From Asterias amurensis (taxonomy: Eukaryota; Echinodermata; Asteroidea; Forcipulatida; Asteriidae), in assembly GCF_032118995.1 (NCBI RefSeq), contig NC_092659.1, positions 9,155,177-9,219,176 on the forward strand: DNA of 64,000 nt, given 5' to 3'. Of the stretch, positions 45,230-57,685 are shown one piece after another. Position numbers and translations under genes: made by a program. The notes under the pieces were generated by a model that saw nothing but the letters and a program-made list of their open reading frames with translations, ran no database searches and was not told where the DNA came from. The number at the start of each line of letters is the position of its first letter. The stretch's first letter is position 1.

Positions 45230-48200
45230 ATGCACACACCGACGATGACAACTCTGATAAGGTTCAGCATTGTGATTCTCCCATGGGTGTTCCCGGAGGC
45301 ATCAGCGACTGAGACTAGTTGCAGCCTTGCTGGGTCTCATGGGCATATTGTCCTGCCTGACCAACACCACACATTGACTGGTCACTCGTTCCTGAACCGA
45401 CCAAGGACAGTTCGGATCAGGTGTATGATTCTTTGCCCGAGGAACACTCAGCGACAGCTCAACGACTCAAGCAAAAGCACCAAGCAAGAAAGTTCGAATC
45501 AAACAAAACAACTCACCGAAGGTACAGCGATGGTAAACAAAACAGAGCAAGGATCTTCAAAAACCCAAACATCAGCAACTACTGAACGAGTAAGATTTTT
45601 AACAGGTGGGGTTCCAAAGTAAAAATCAGTTTTGAGATGAGGTCATTTTCTAACAGAACGTGAGGACTAGTGGGAATAACAGTCTCTAACATCACGTTAA
45701 AGATCTGCTTGAACGAAAATGTAAAGTCATGAACTTCGCTGAATTCAATTTAAAATGATTTTAATCTATAAGGAAGCAGTCATATAACTATAAATAGGTT
45801 TTAATTGTGTAATTAACAATAATTTCGAATACCCTTATCCAGCGCTTTTCTGAAAGATTCGCGAAAAGCTCCGTTATCACTTATTTTATGCGTCTGTACG
45901 CCGCTTTGTTGCAGCGTGGAGGTGTAACAAATTCCCAGACATGACGTCAAAGCATTGTCACTTTAACGCACGCCGTCAACGGCAAAGGTGTTTTTAACTT
46001 TTTCAAATTCTTGAGGTTGGGGGCCTGATTTTTTATTCGATAATTTCGAAAATTCATAAGAGTACACATACTAAAATAACATTTAAATGGTGAACAAACG
46101 CATTATAGACACAGTAAATGAACATTACATAATTGGTTTTGCTTGCAAAAAAGTTGCTGGCAGTGTATAAAGTACTTTATGTAATCCTCCACACACATTA
46201 AAACTGACAAACCTGTTACAAGTTCGAGATCGATCGGCCATCTGGGTCACGAGAGAATAGTGAAACACCGATTACAAATTTTGCGTTGCATCGATAGCAA
46301 AAAAAAAAATGAATAAAACGCTCACTGAGCGATAAACTCCAAACGCGATATTATAATATTTATTTCTCATCAAACATGAAATTTCAGACAGATATTTCAA
46401 GGGATGTTTTCTACTATCATCATCATGTGTAAGTTTTATGTAAATCTGTGATCTTCACGGTTTTTGTTCCTACAAATTCTGCAACATTCTTTTAAAATAG
46501 CATTTCCGTTATCAACATTCTAGCGTAGTGAAGAGGCAAAGGGTGGTTTGAGTACTTACCCCTCCTACAATTGTTCATAGTTAGCTAGCTGGCGTAGGTT
46601 CTGGCAGGTATTGTCGTAGACTGGGCCCCTGTTTTTATCCGCTAAGACATGTCCTTGCTGCTAGATCCAGTGATTCCATTGGATACAATCATCGTTTGAT
46701 AGTCACTGCGCAAACTGTCACGTACACAAAAGAAGTTGACTGCGTCCCTCGTTCTGAAATGACCGGGGTCAAACGTCAAACTACACGCCGGTTTTGACGC
46801 CGGTCTCTGGCGTTATTCACGGGCCTCGAAGTGTGACGTCAGATGTTCAGGCTTAGTATCGTCATTGGACAGGGGGTGAACACCTTTTGAGTGGCGGTAT
46901 ACTACTGCCAACACCACGATGGATGGACACGCCCAACGTTCAATATGATGGAACTTTCCTAGCCTATTTAATACAGTAATATTTTATTTAATAAGAATAT
47001 ATACCCAAACCGGTGTATTACTGAGCACACAGGCTAAGTGTCATACTATGTACATTAAGATAGTTGGACTGGTGCTGGTAGTAGAGATGATAATAAAACG
47101 CACTGTCCACTCCAGTGGTCTGTATGAGCATGGCATAACGAGAGAGTGTTCATAGGGCTTTGTGTGTGTGTGTCCCTATCCAGGACCCTGCCCATTCACG
47201 CATGGCCATAACAATAGTTAAGGATGGACAGTTTGAAATACTTTCATTTAATCTAAATAAGAAAAGGTTACTCGTCTCAGTATTCTAATAGGTCTTAAGT
47301 AAATTAAAAATTAGTCCACTTTCATATTTGGGGTGTAGAATCACAAAGTGATCACTACACTAGATAGTTTGGTTTACTTTCAATTGCAATTATGAATTGT
47401 GCTACACAGATATCCAAACTTTGCATTTTCGAATTAAAATTACTGATATTTCATTAATTTTAAGTCGCTATAGGAATTCCATTATTTACACTTCTACATG
47501 TTGTGCACATTAATTGCATCATTTCCATTGAAGGTACTGGAAACGTTTGGTAATTACTCAAAGTAATATTAGCATAAAACCTTTTATGGAGAGCGTGTCA
47601 CATGGGGTGTTTAAACCTTTGATAACGACCAGTCTTTTTAAGCGGTTGTGAGCAGATACTCAGCGGTATGTCTTGGTGGAAGACGTTTCTTGCTAATTAA
47701 GGACAATGCGGGCACTGTCGGTGAGTTTGCCGCGCTGTGTGTGAAAGGAAAACGGAACCGGAAACTGTCGGACATAGGTGTCTGATCAGTCATAACACGG
47801 ACGTCGTACATGTACGTACAGTGCTCAAGCACGTCGGAAACGGATAAGTTTTATAGAGTTTCTTACTTTATTACGCCTTTTAACCACAAAGACATTTATG
47901 AATAAGAATAGCAGAGTAGCGACTCGTGCTTCAACGGCCGTTTAAAACCTTGCAGGGTCCGTGCCGTGTGATAAAGGCCCTCGCCTTCGGCTCGGATCAC
48001 ACGGCAGCCGTGTGGTAGTGCATAATTTGCCGTGTGATAGTCCGACGACTATCACACGGCTTGCAGTACATAGGCGTGTGTTTTACCCACCTCGAACCCA
48101 TTCAGTTGAGCATCTGTGTATCTGGAACGCGCGTACGAACGTTACGGGTACGAGGAAGATAAGTAGTCTGTTGGGGGTGTTATAAAACAAATTTTGACTG

Positions 48201-51200
48201 CTTTTACTCGTGCTATGGTTTAACTCCGACTCGTATTATTGTCGTAGTCGTAGTTTTAACCATAGCACTCGAAGCAGTCAATATTTGTATAATAACACGT
48301 AGAACTACCTCTAGCTACCGGGCAATCTCGGTGGTAAGACACTGCTCTACGGGGTTAGTAAATCAAACGTAATCACAGGATGGGAGCTTTTATTTTCGAA
48401 ACAAGACAAATATTGAAAACATATAACTCATAAACCTTTATAACCTCATAAAGAACCTGGGAGTTATAACATCTATGGGTTCATAATTTAATTGACTTAA
48501 ATGTTCCACTTGTGTGTCTACAGATCACTGCAGTTTCAAAGGAACTTTCAACAATAACGGCCGACATAACTTCAGCAAAAGCAGGTAGAAAATGGGGTTA
48601 CAGGTGTAATACCGTTTTTAATAAGTTTACCGTTTAATGTTTGTATTACTGTCTGCTTACGTCATGTATTTTTGTGTTGTAAAGGATCAATCAAAATATA
48701 CGAAAACATCATTATTTACCACAAGCTAGCCCCGAATAGTAGCAACTACCTTTTACATAATTCTGTCATTCTGTTTCTTGCTTAAGGATGGCGGGTGTTT
48801 GTAGTACCAGTGAATCGAATGATGTTAGTTGTAACACCCTTCAGAATTACTGCCTTTTCATTGGTTTAGAGCGCGTCACGTGATATGTCTTAGTTTTACT
48901 ATAAAACACAGTGGCCTTGTGATAGTCGTTTGTCATGCAATATTAGAGAGGTTTCGCAGATATCGAACCGTACGCTTTCGCGTCAAGTGAGCTGTGTAGT
49001 TTTGTTTCGCAAAATTCTAACGAATACCCTCGAGGCTCAAGGGGGCGCTATTAACCAGATGGCTGCACCCATGGACACCGCCATTTTTTCTGAAGCATGG
49101 TGGTGTATGGCGACAGATTCCCGTTTTGAGCAACTATTCTAACTTGTGTACAACAGTTGTAAGTCACATGGAACTCAAAAAGTGATGACCTAAATGACGT
49201 ATCCGTTCAGTCACGTACGAGTATCGGTGACTCTGCGAAACCTCTCCATTAGGGAGGCTTAGCTGCATGTTAAAAAACGTAAACGTAAAAAAAATTGTGT
49301 TGTTTCTAGGTGACGTCATCACTTAGGCGTTATTTATGTTTGTGCTCGCGTATGACGTCTGCACGTACCTACCTCACCTTGAACCCAATCAGATGTGCAT
49401 CTTTATATCTGAAATGTGCGTTCGAACTTTACGTGTACGGGGATGATAAATAGTCCCTTGGGGTGTTATAAAACAAATATGGACTGCTTTTACTCGTGGT
49501 ATGGTTAAAATCCGACTTCCTCGGTGATCCCCAGACCGTTCCATTTGCAATCGGCTGCACCTCGGGAAAATGAAACGCTCCGGGGGTCACCTCGGGAGTC
49601 GTAGTTTAACCAGAGCACTCGAAGCAGTCAGAATTCGATACTTTTGTTCATGGACGAGCGGGAGGGGAGTAGCTCATTAGTCACACGTGTATATTTCAAA
49701 CGTCTTGAGTATGATGTCAGATGCTTAAGAGCAAATAATGTCGGTGGTGTTTTTCGAACTCACTATTACATACTTTAAAAGAAAAAAATCTATACCGTAT
49801 CGAATCAGACAGCCTTTTGAAAACTTAATTACCAATTTGTAGGTTGTACTGTGGCCAGCATTTACAAGATCCAAATCTTTTCCATTCCTATCAATCTCGT
49901 GCTCCAGTTGACACTGAAGGTCCTATAGCGGTCTGTCCCCTAGGCGCGTTCGGCTTAACCAACGACAGCAATGCTGTTACTTCTCTTCGATGGTCGACGT
50001 CACGTTGTTGGTGGGACATGGAAGATGACATATTCGTCTTAGCCAAATGCAGTGACGAGGACAAAGTAAGGAAAGTATCGGGTGACTACTTCAAAGTAGG
50101 TTCAACCAAAGTCACGTGTACGGCGTGGGATTCAGCTGGTAACACTGGACAGTGTACATTCCAAGCCAATGTCACAGGTTTGTAACTATTATTATTCCTT
50201 GTAGTTGAAAAACTCACACGTTCAATCTACCTTGGTTCGGACCAAATGCTTTGAAGCACACCTTTCATAGTGGGTGAACTAACATAACACGTGAGAGCGT
50301 GTCTCCAGAAACTGACCAGTATTGACCATATCGTATCTAAGTGCAACAAATAGAACGTCAACTTGCATCACTTCGTTACCAAACCCCATTGCAGAGAAGC
50401 TACAGGAACAGTTGCGACAGGCTAACCGCGGCGTTCTTAACGGATCGCACGACAGCGGGAACTTAGCGTTTATAAACCACTTTATACACCAAACACAATA
50501 ATTGCCAAAAATAAAAGCGCAAAACATCAGAGCAATGTTAAAAGTGACTTATTTTGTTCAATTTATGGAAGAAGTGTTTCATTTGATTATTTTTTTAACC
50601 AGTTTGCAACATGACTCGCTTGGGTATGGAAAGCGGCGCCATAGCCGACCATCAGATTACTGCAAAGAACGTCTTGAACGACGACTACGCGAACTACGGA
50701 CCAGCACTAGCTAGGTTGAACAGTAAGGGTAAGTATATCCTTTTCAAAAAAGAATCCTAGACCAAACTACGATAGTATACAAATATTGAGTGGCTGAACG
50801 TGGAATGGGAGGAATATTACCGCAAGGTAAAATTTGGACTCTTCCATTTCACACGGCGAAGCCGAGTGAAATGGACGAGTCCAAATTTTACTTCCATTCC
50901 ACAAATATTCCTTCCATTCCACAAATTAAAGCCACTCAATATTTGTTTTGGTTAACTGACATTTAGATCCTTGTCACTTAATCTATACTATTAAAAGCGT
51001 AACCTGCGCCATCTTGGATTGAAAATTAGAAGGTCCAGTGGTATGGCATCCTTGTGGAATCCAACACGGTTGTTTGTGTGGAATTCAATACGTTTGTGTG
51101 GTTTCAGACGTCGGGTTACAAGTCTGCAAAACCCGGATCCAAACTCGCACTTACAAGTCATGTGATTGGAGGAAGTTTGGGCGGCGACCGTGCGTCAACC

Positions 51201-54200
51201 ACTGGTCGATGTTGTTACCAGACTTCCTAGAAATCTTTCTGACAGGCGACTCATTCGACAGTGTTTCGCAGATGGTGCTTCGGATTGGTTCATTCATTGC
51301 CCCTTGACCGCCCACCCGCCATTCGATCCGCCCTTTTTGGTCAGGTTACTTTCGTGTTGTACTAAGCATGGTTCTCCGGATTGGTTCATTCATTGCCGCG
51401 CAGGGTCGAAAGGGTCGAAGAGGCTGGGTGCCAGGACAAAACCGAAACCAATCTCACGAATTTGACCGAATTTGCATTGAATGGATGAAGTACCGTAGAT
51501 TGATGTTTCGCAGGCGACCATGTGTCAACCACTGGTCGACGTTGTTATCAGACTTCCTAGAAATCCTTCTGCGGGTGACTCATTTGTTGAAAAGATTAAA
51601 TGGAGAATATTTATAAAAAAGCATTCACTTCCAAACGGCATGAGAATTATCATGATGAACAAGGATGAGATCAAACGGAAGCTTAATAATTTGGAAACAT
51701 TGGGTAGGGCCGGCTATAGGTTGGAAGGTGTCTAAAGGGAACTTAACAATTAATAACATTTTGGGGGTGGGGGGGGGGCCTTACACAAAGAGCCATTCTG
51801 GTCAGTGTATTGTGAGTGGTGTGTTGTCTGGTTTGAGACAGGCCACCTGTTGCTTGGGGAAGAAGGTCGCCGTGGGACCACTTTAGGTTGACAGTGGGTG
51901 GCGACCTTGGACCTTTTGCCAGTAAACTCAAATGGGTACATGAATACCGTTTTAGAATACGGTCTGTTCATGGAGGTATAATGTTGCAGTTTCAGAGCTT
52001 AACCATGGAGGTAGAATTGTGAAACCATTCCTTACTCTATGGTGAAACTTATACACGTACGTCAAAGGCTGTTTTGAAGCTGTAAAAAAGAACTTTGCTT
52101 TGCATTTGGTCAAAGTTGTTAAGCAAAACGACATAAAGTTTCCTTTTGAATAAGTCCATTCACAAAATTGGTTAGAGCAGTGTGTCGGTCAGGTCTCAGA
52201 ATGTACATTTTGCCAAATCCATTTTGAAGCCTAATTTAGCCATCGGCCCGTCGGGTTGGTTACTGATGGAGATAATATTAACAAAAGAGACCTCGTGCGG
52301 CTGAATGGGGTACATTTTTAAGAGTTTGTCTATTGACCCAAACTGGACGTAACAAACCCTAAACATGACTTGACATGCTTTCTGAAAGTGAAATAAGTTA
52401 GAGAAAATTAAGGAGTGGGGACGAGTTTATCGTTTTTATTTAGTTTGTACGATATAGGGTTCCAGAGATATGGGATGTATGGAGGTTTGTTCCTAGAGCA
52501 GCGTGAATAGGAACGCGGTCAGAAATTGTGTCGTTTGTCGTTCAAATTTCGCGAGATGCAATAAGCCCAAAGTGACAATAAAACCAAGTCTCACGCATTA
52601 GGCGTGAGACTCACGCATTTGGGCTCTGTCTCACGCTCACACGCACATCAACCATTATTGGGGGGGGGGGGATCGGGAAAAAAAATTAACGACATTTTTT
52701 GTACAAACAGAGCGCAAATTTGCAGATTGCGCACGCTTTTGCTCATCCAGTAGGTTCAGCTAAAATTCGGCAGAGCGCAAAACGCTTATTGCGCACAAGT
52801 TTGTTCCGATTCTTTTAGCAAATTCGTTGAAATGCGCTCCACTAGCGAAGACACAACAGGCAGAAGAAGTGAGCGATTGATTTTGGACATCATTTTTAGT
52901 CTATTTTGTTTCAAGTTTGGAAGGATATAATCTGACACAATCGAACCTCCACATTAACCATCAACATCTCCTGTGTACCTCAAGTGAGTTTTAATTATTC
53001 TGAGGAGGTTTTTGGTGCATTTTGAAACACTTTTTGTCCACAATTAAGTTTCACATTGTTTTATTTATAAAAAAAATTAAAAAAAGGTTGGGCGGCGATT
53101 TAAAAAAAGGCGTTCTTAAACTGGCAATTTTTTTCCGGGGGGATGGGGGTTGAGCTTTGAAAAATCTCACACATAGCTAGCCTCTGGACTTGGCATCTCT
53201 GCCTGCAAAACACTTTTTGACGTTCACGTTAAGTGCTCCCGTTATACATGCAGCCTATTGACCAGAAAGTTTACAAGACCAATTCAGATGAGAATAAACT
53301 AAAAAGAGGCCTACGCTCTTACCGCCCCCGCCCCCCCCCCCCCCCGAAAATACAGTAGATAAATTAGATTTGTGGCACACAGCATGTTCCAAAAACTCGC
53401 TTTACTTATAGTGCTGTAGCAACGCTATGTATCGTGGGACGTAAAAATGTCATTTTTGACGATGTTTTTTAAAAAGGAAATGCAAGCATTATGAATGTGT
53501 ATTGAGTGTGTAGAGAAAGTTTTGGTAGTGTAGTACAAAAGAAACTTTAGTTATTGCTGGCTAACGGTCAGTTTCACCTATCAACGCTGATTTGAAAAAC
53601 GTGTAACGTTAGGGAGGCCCAACATATTAGACCCCTATAAGGATCACGGGGGAGCCTTATAGTTTCTAGATGCATAAGGTACGTCGTCTAACCCAAAACG
53701 AGGTGGGTACAGCCACTGCAAGTAGTGGTGGACGTGCGAAATAGCTTCATTTCGGGTTAGAATTATGACGCCATGCATAAATATTGAGAGAGGCGTATAA
53801 CACCCTCACCCACATTTCAAAATATTTGTGTAAAGGATTTTTATATCCTAGCGGGGTGCCGCGCGAAGCGCGGCATTCCTGCTAGTGTATTTTAAAAGTA
53901 TAACGTTGTGTAAAATCACACAAACTTACTGACAACCAAAAGTCATATAGCGCCGCGTAGCGGCAACAATGCACAAATCGGATCACAACCTTTTGCACAG
54001 GTGCTGCTTTGCACAGGTGCTCCTTTGCTGTACTGCTAAAAAACATTGGGAACAAGGATGATCCTAACTGTTGAATGGGAAATGCTATTCCCCATGGATG
54101 AATAGGTCTTTTTGATCGCCGGTGCGGATGGGAGTAACAATGAATGTCACGTGAAGTAAGTTCCACCAATCAAATGACATGGATCTGTATGTCATTTATA

Positions 54201-55440
54201 TAATCTTAAATAACGCAAGTATCAACAATCCTCTTGGTATTTTTTTGCCAATTGTTATCAATTATAAATTTGCCTAATAACATTAACAAACGAGTACATC
54301 TTTTATGTCGTCCGAATAGTTGCACGAAAATAAGGGCATAACATTGTGCGTTAACCACCAAGGTATTTAAATCTATATGATTAAAATCTTACAACCGAGA
54401 ATTTTTTATCCGCATGGGCTAGGCAGACAACGGTCACATTTCCAAAACTAAATTAAACTTGTTCATATGTTTCATTCCTATTTATCAGGTACTTTTGTCC
54501 CCTTCCCATAAATCTTGTGTAAGGCCAAGTAAAAATAACCGGATGATCGTCCGGGTTTTTGCAAAAAGAGGAGTATGAGGGATTTTTATTTTTTATTTTA
54601 TTATTTCTGTCAAAGTTGGCCGCAAGGCATTTTATTTCAAACTGGCCACAAATCCTTCAGTGTAACGTTAACACTTACTTTTAGATTTTTTTTTTTGATA
54701 ACGAAATGTAAAATGAAAAACAATAAAACAGAATATGAGGTGTTTTTTATTTGGTGTTGCAAGATTATTTTGTTGATGTTTTGTGATTGTGCTTTTGCTA
54801 CTGTTTAGAATAATACGAGTGTATCGAGGATGCTTTACACATTTAGAGAGTTAACAAAAAACTATTGGTTTAACAGGTTCCTGGTGTGGGGTTGTGCAAA
54901 CTCAAGCATGGATTCAAGTGGATTTCGGTCGCACTGTGGACCTCTACGCCCTGATCATCCAGGAGCGTTACCAAACCGACGACCGCGTAACGTATGTTGA
55001 ACTGACGTACAGTAATGATGGAAACACATGGCTGGGCATGACAGAAAAGGACGGGTCAAGAAAGGTAATAACAAAAATTAAGTTGTTTGAAATTTTTGAA
55101 AGGATTAGTAGTAGGTGAAAATGGCGGCTAAAAGTGGGTATGTTTATTTTTAAACCTGTATAGAAAACCCCCCCGAAGAATTATTGACAAAATGTATATA
55201 TTTACAACAACGCATGACTTAACAATGATGGGAATTATTTTCACTAGAGACGTTTTTTAATCATTATTATTAATCCAGATCTATAGTTCATACCCAAGGC
55301 AATCTGATGGTAGTGGCGTGTGGGTCTTTGTCCAAACCACATCACAGAGAATGATCCGATCAAGATTCATCCGCCTACGACCCACAATGACAAGAGGACC
55401 AAATCTCTGCATGCGATTTGAACTCATCAGCTGCAACTAA
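45230..55440 (+). CDS. secreted protein with HYR and F5/8C (discoidin) domains
   Basis: Probably an extracellular adhesive or sugar/lipid-binding protein, by analogy with its domains. Exons: 45230-45605, 48524-48584, 49843-50177, 50603-50728, 54877-55064, 55279-55440; phases agree and give 415 residues. Exon 1 could instead end at 45521 (GAAG|GTACAG), same phase, giving 387. A signal peptide (MTTLIRFSIVILPWVFPEAS) starts at the second Met of exon 1. The next part (HHTLTGHSF ... CMILC ... LNDSSK) looks like a PAN module lacking its middle, followed by a Ser/Thr/Gln-rich linker with NDS and NQT glycosylation sites. Exon 3 is an HYR domain (DTEGPIAVCP ... GSTKVTCTAWDSAGNTGQC). Exons 4-6 form one F5/8C domain (LGMESGAIADHQITA, WIQVDFGR, YSNDGNTW, FIRLRP), ending FELISCN. 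No transmembrane segment. A Helitron lies in the intron that splits the F5/8C domain. Confidence 0.87.
46615..46860 (-). repeat. inverted copy of 23690-23945
   Basis: Shares GACTGGGCCC, CCAGTGATTCCATTGGATAC and GCCTCGAAGTGTGACGTCA in reverse order. It lies in intron 1 of the HYR-F5/8C gene. Confidence 0.7.
47532..47642 (+). mobile_element. MITE family 1, two joined ends
   Basis: About 60 bp of the left end (GGTAATTACTCAAAGTAATA) joined to a scrap of the right end (ACGACCAGTCTTTTTA); the middle is deleted. Confidence 0.65.
48026..48058. other. perfect hairpin
   Basis: GCCGTGTGATAGT and ACTATCACACGGC pair fully around the 6-base loop CCGACG. Further CCGTGTG strings lie at 47960-48015. Part of a repeat in intron 1 of the HYR-F5/8C gene. 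Confidence 0.85.
48085..48300. repeat. fold-back repeat shared with 49370-49640
   Basis: Left flank (CTCGAACCCA, GGGTGTTATAAAACAAAT) and inverted arms ACTGCTTTTACTCGTGCTAT and ATAGCACTCGAAGCAGT; the second copy has a longer unique loop. Confidence 0.75.
48942..49243. mobile_element. MITE with AGAGAGGTTTCGCAGA ends
   Basis: Inverted ends of about 33 bp (AGAGAGGTTTCGCAGA with a GTACG block, mirrored near 49215-49243). The middle has no family resemblance; its open frame 48930-49142 is not supported. It lies in intron 2 of the HYR-F5/8C gene. Confidence 0.7.
49370..49640. repeat. second copy of the 48085-48300 fold-back repeat
   Basis: Same flanks and arms (GGACTGCTTTTACTCG / AGCACTCGAAGCAGTC), with a CCTCGG-rich loop. 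Confidence 0.75.
50779..50947. mobile_element. fold-back MITE
   Basis: CAAATATTGAGTGGCT at the left mirrors AGCCACTCAATATTTG at the right; inner arms AAATTTGGACTC and GAGTCCAAATTT close on the hairpin GGCGAAGCC. It lies 35 bp before Helitron copy 2. Confidence 0.9.
50982..53885 (+). mobile_element. non-autonomous Helitron, copy 2 (2,904 bp)
   Basis: Same ends and same internal duplication as copy 1, between host A and T. The two copies differ by scattered substitutions and small indels, mostly in homopolymers. Near its 3' hairpin this copy reads GGCATTCCTGCTAG instead of GGCATCCCGCTAG. It lies in sense orientation in intron 4 of the HYR-F5/8C gene. Confidence 0.93.
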
Positions 55441-55498
55441 AAACAAACACGGCAATACTTTATACATCTATAGTATTGATCTTTAGTTAATCTTAATT

Positions 55499-55876
55499 TT
55501 AAAGGAACGCGCTGCCTTGGATAGGACAAGTTGGTCTATAAAAAGCGTTTGTAACCGTTTTGTAACCGTTTGTTATGCGTATGGTTGGAAAGATGTTTTA
55601 AAAGTAGAATACAATGCTCCACACATACTTGCCTTGAAGTTGCATGGTTTTCCTTTTACTTTTCGAACTAACACGGTCGGCCATTTATCATAAATGGCCG
55701 ACCGTGTTATAGTCGACGAGGTAAGAGGAAAACCATGCAGTTTCGAGTGATGCTTGTGTGGATCACTATATTCTACTTTTAAAATATCTTTCTAATCATA
55801 TACATTTTATAACAAACGGTTACAAACGCTTTGCAAAAACCAACTCGACCGATCCAAAGGCAACGTGTTCCTTTAA
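55499..55876. mobile_element. MITE family 2 copy, complete
   Basis: Both ends present (TTAAAGGAACGCGCTGCC and GGCAACGTGTTCCTTTAA), slightly diverged, 58 bp after the HYR-F5/8C stop codon and so perhaps within its 3' untranslated region. Confidence 0.9.
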
Positions 55877-56845
55877 GATGCTTGTGTTTTTGGAAAGTCA
55901 CAATGAATTTTGAAACTATAGTATAGGCCTATTCATTGGCATATCTGTAAGTTTTTTTGTGGTGAACATAAGCACCTATCAAATTATCACTTTTTAACCT
56001 TTGGGTGCCAAGTTAACAAATTCAAACTCATCATGCCATCTGGCGAAGACATCATAGGTTTGTGTAATTGCCCCCAGGCTTATGGATAATTTTAAGAAAT
56101 ATGTGCAAAGGGTGGGTGGGGGGGGGGGGGGGGGTCATCGATGAAATTGATCAAAGAGGCAACTCTGTGTAACTTGCTTTTCACGTGCTATTTACCTAGA
56201 TCCGAAAGGGATTTTCAAATGTTATGAATCCTTTATTAAATTTGTTGCAGTAGTAAACAAAAACGGATTGTTTGTAGCAGAACCATGGAAATTGTAGGGT
56301 AAAAACAAAAACCAATGTTGATCAAACTCATTTTGTATGTACGCGATATTCGTAATGACCGTGTAAGTACACGATACATTTGGATTTATGGTACGTACCT
56401 AAAACATGTGTTCAGATTTATCGTGTACGATCAAAATCATGTATCGGTTACGTATACGAACGGTTGTTAGACTTATCGGGTTAAATTTATGCAATTGAAG
56501 ATCTTTCTTGAAATTGCGGCTTGGACTCTGTCGATTTTTTCTCGCTTTTGGGCCAAACCCAAGCAATACTTTCGAAAAGAGCCCTAGCTATCTAGCCATA
56601 GCCAGTTACGTTCAATGATTATTCTATACAAATTATTCCTTGGCCACATTGTTTTCACACACATATGAGTCACCAGTTTTATCATTGTTTTGATTCTTAA
56701 GAAATTTATTTGTTTCAATATTTAAAATTAACGATGATGTTTTTACTACTAGTTTAATGAAACAGGTCTATATCCGAGAACACCAGCAACACAAAAAGCC
56801 CTCGTTGAAACATTACGCGACAATCTAAATGTTCACTATGCTTTT
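55877..56845. other. spacer, nothing recognised
   Basis: Contains a G-run at about 56118-56133 and no supported gene. Confidence 0.4.
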
Positions 56846-57181
56846 AAAGGCAGTGGACACATTTGGTAATTACTCAAGGAAATTGTAAGCATAAAACCTA
56901 AGTTGGTAACGAGTAATGGGGAGAGGATGAAAGTTTAAAACATTGTGGGAAACGGCTCCCTCAAAAATGACGTAGTTTTCGAGAAATAAGTAAAAATAAA
57001 GCATCTGAAAGCACACAACTTCGTGTACCCATGGAGATCCTACCTCCATGGTGTACCAAGGTATTTTTCTTTTATTATCATCTCGCAACTTTATCTCACA
57101 GGTTTGTTATTTTATGTATAGAGATATACCAAGTGAGAAGACTGGTCTTTGACAATCACCAAAAGTGTCCAGTGTCTTTAA
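56846..57181 (+). mobile_element. MITE family 1 copy
   Basis: Complete ends (TTTAAAGGCAGTGGACAC ... AAAGTGTCCAGTGTCTTTAA); the central hairpin is replaced by a small local inverted repeat (CCATGGAGATCC / ACCTCCATGG). Confidence 0.85.
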
Positions 57182-57414
57182 TCGATAAAATGTTTATTCT
57201 AGCGCTCACTTAGGAGAAGTTAAGCGTGATCAGTATCAACAATATAGGAGAAAGACAACTAGATTTGAATTGGGTGACCAATGGTGCTAATCTGATTCCT
57301 ATGACGACAGCATCCTATTTCTCCTCTGAGTCCATTTGAAACCCCTTTAAGATTTCATCATTCAAACACCTTTTATATTACATAGGATTTTAGGCATTAC
57401 ATGGTGGATATCAA

Positions 57415-57685
57415 TATATATTTGGTTTGCGGTAACACCATGTGTACTTGCCATGTAAAGAACTGTCCTGCTTTTTAACTAATATCAGGGCGGATGGTAT
57501 AGAAACAGGCTGGGACTAATTCAGCTTATAGGATCGTAATTAAATGTACTACCGCGGAGTCGACTAGCTTGCTCAACTATCTTCTCCGCAGTATTAAAAT
57601 AAAGCAAGACAGTCATCTAAGAACAGACTCTACCTGGCAAGTAGATACACACATTACAAGGTGTAACCGCAAACCAAATATATAC
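57415..57685. mobile_element. MITE family 3 copy, complete
   Basis: Ends TATATTTGGTTTGCGGTAAC and the inverse GTAACCGCAAACCAAATATA. Its first part matches the one-ended copy at 276-535. Confidence 0.85.
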
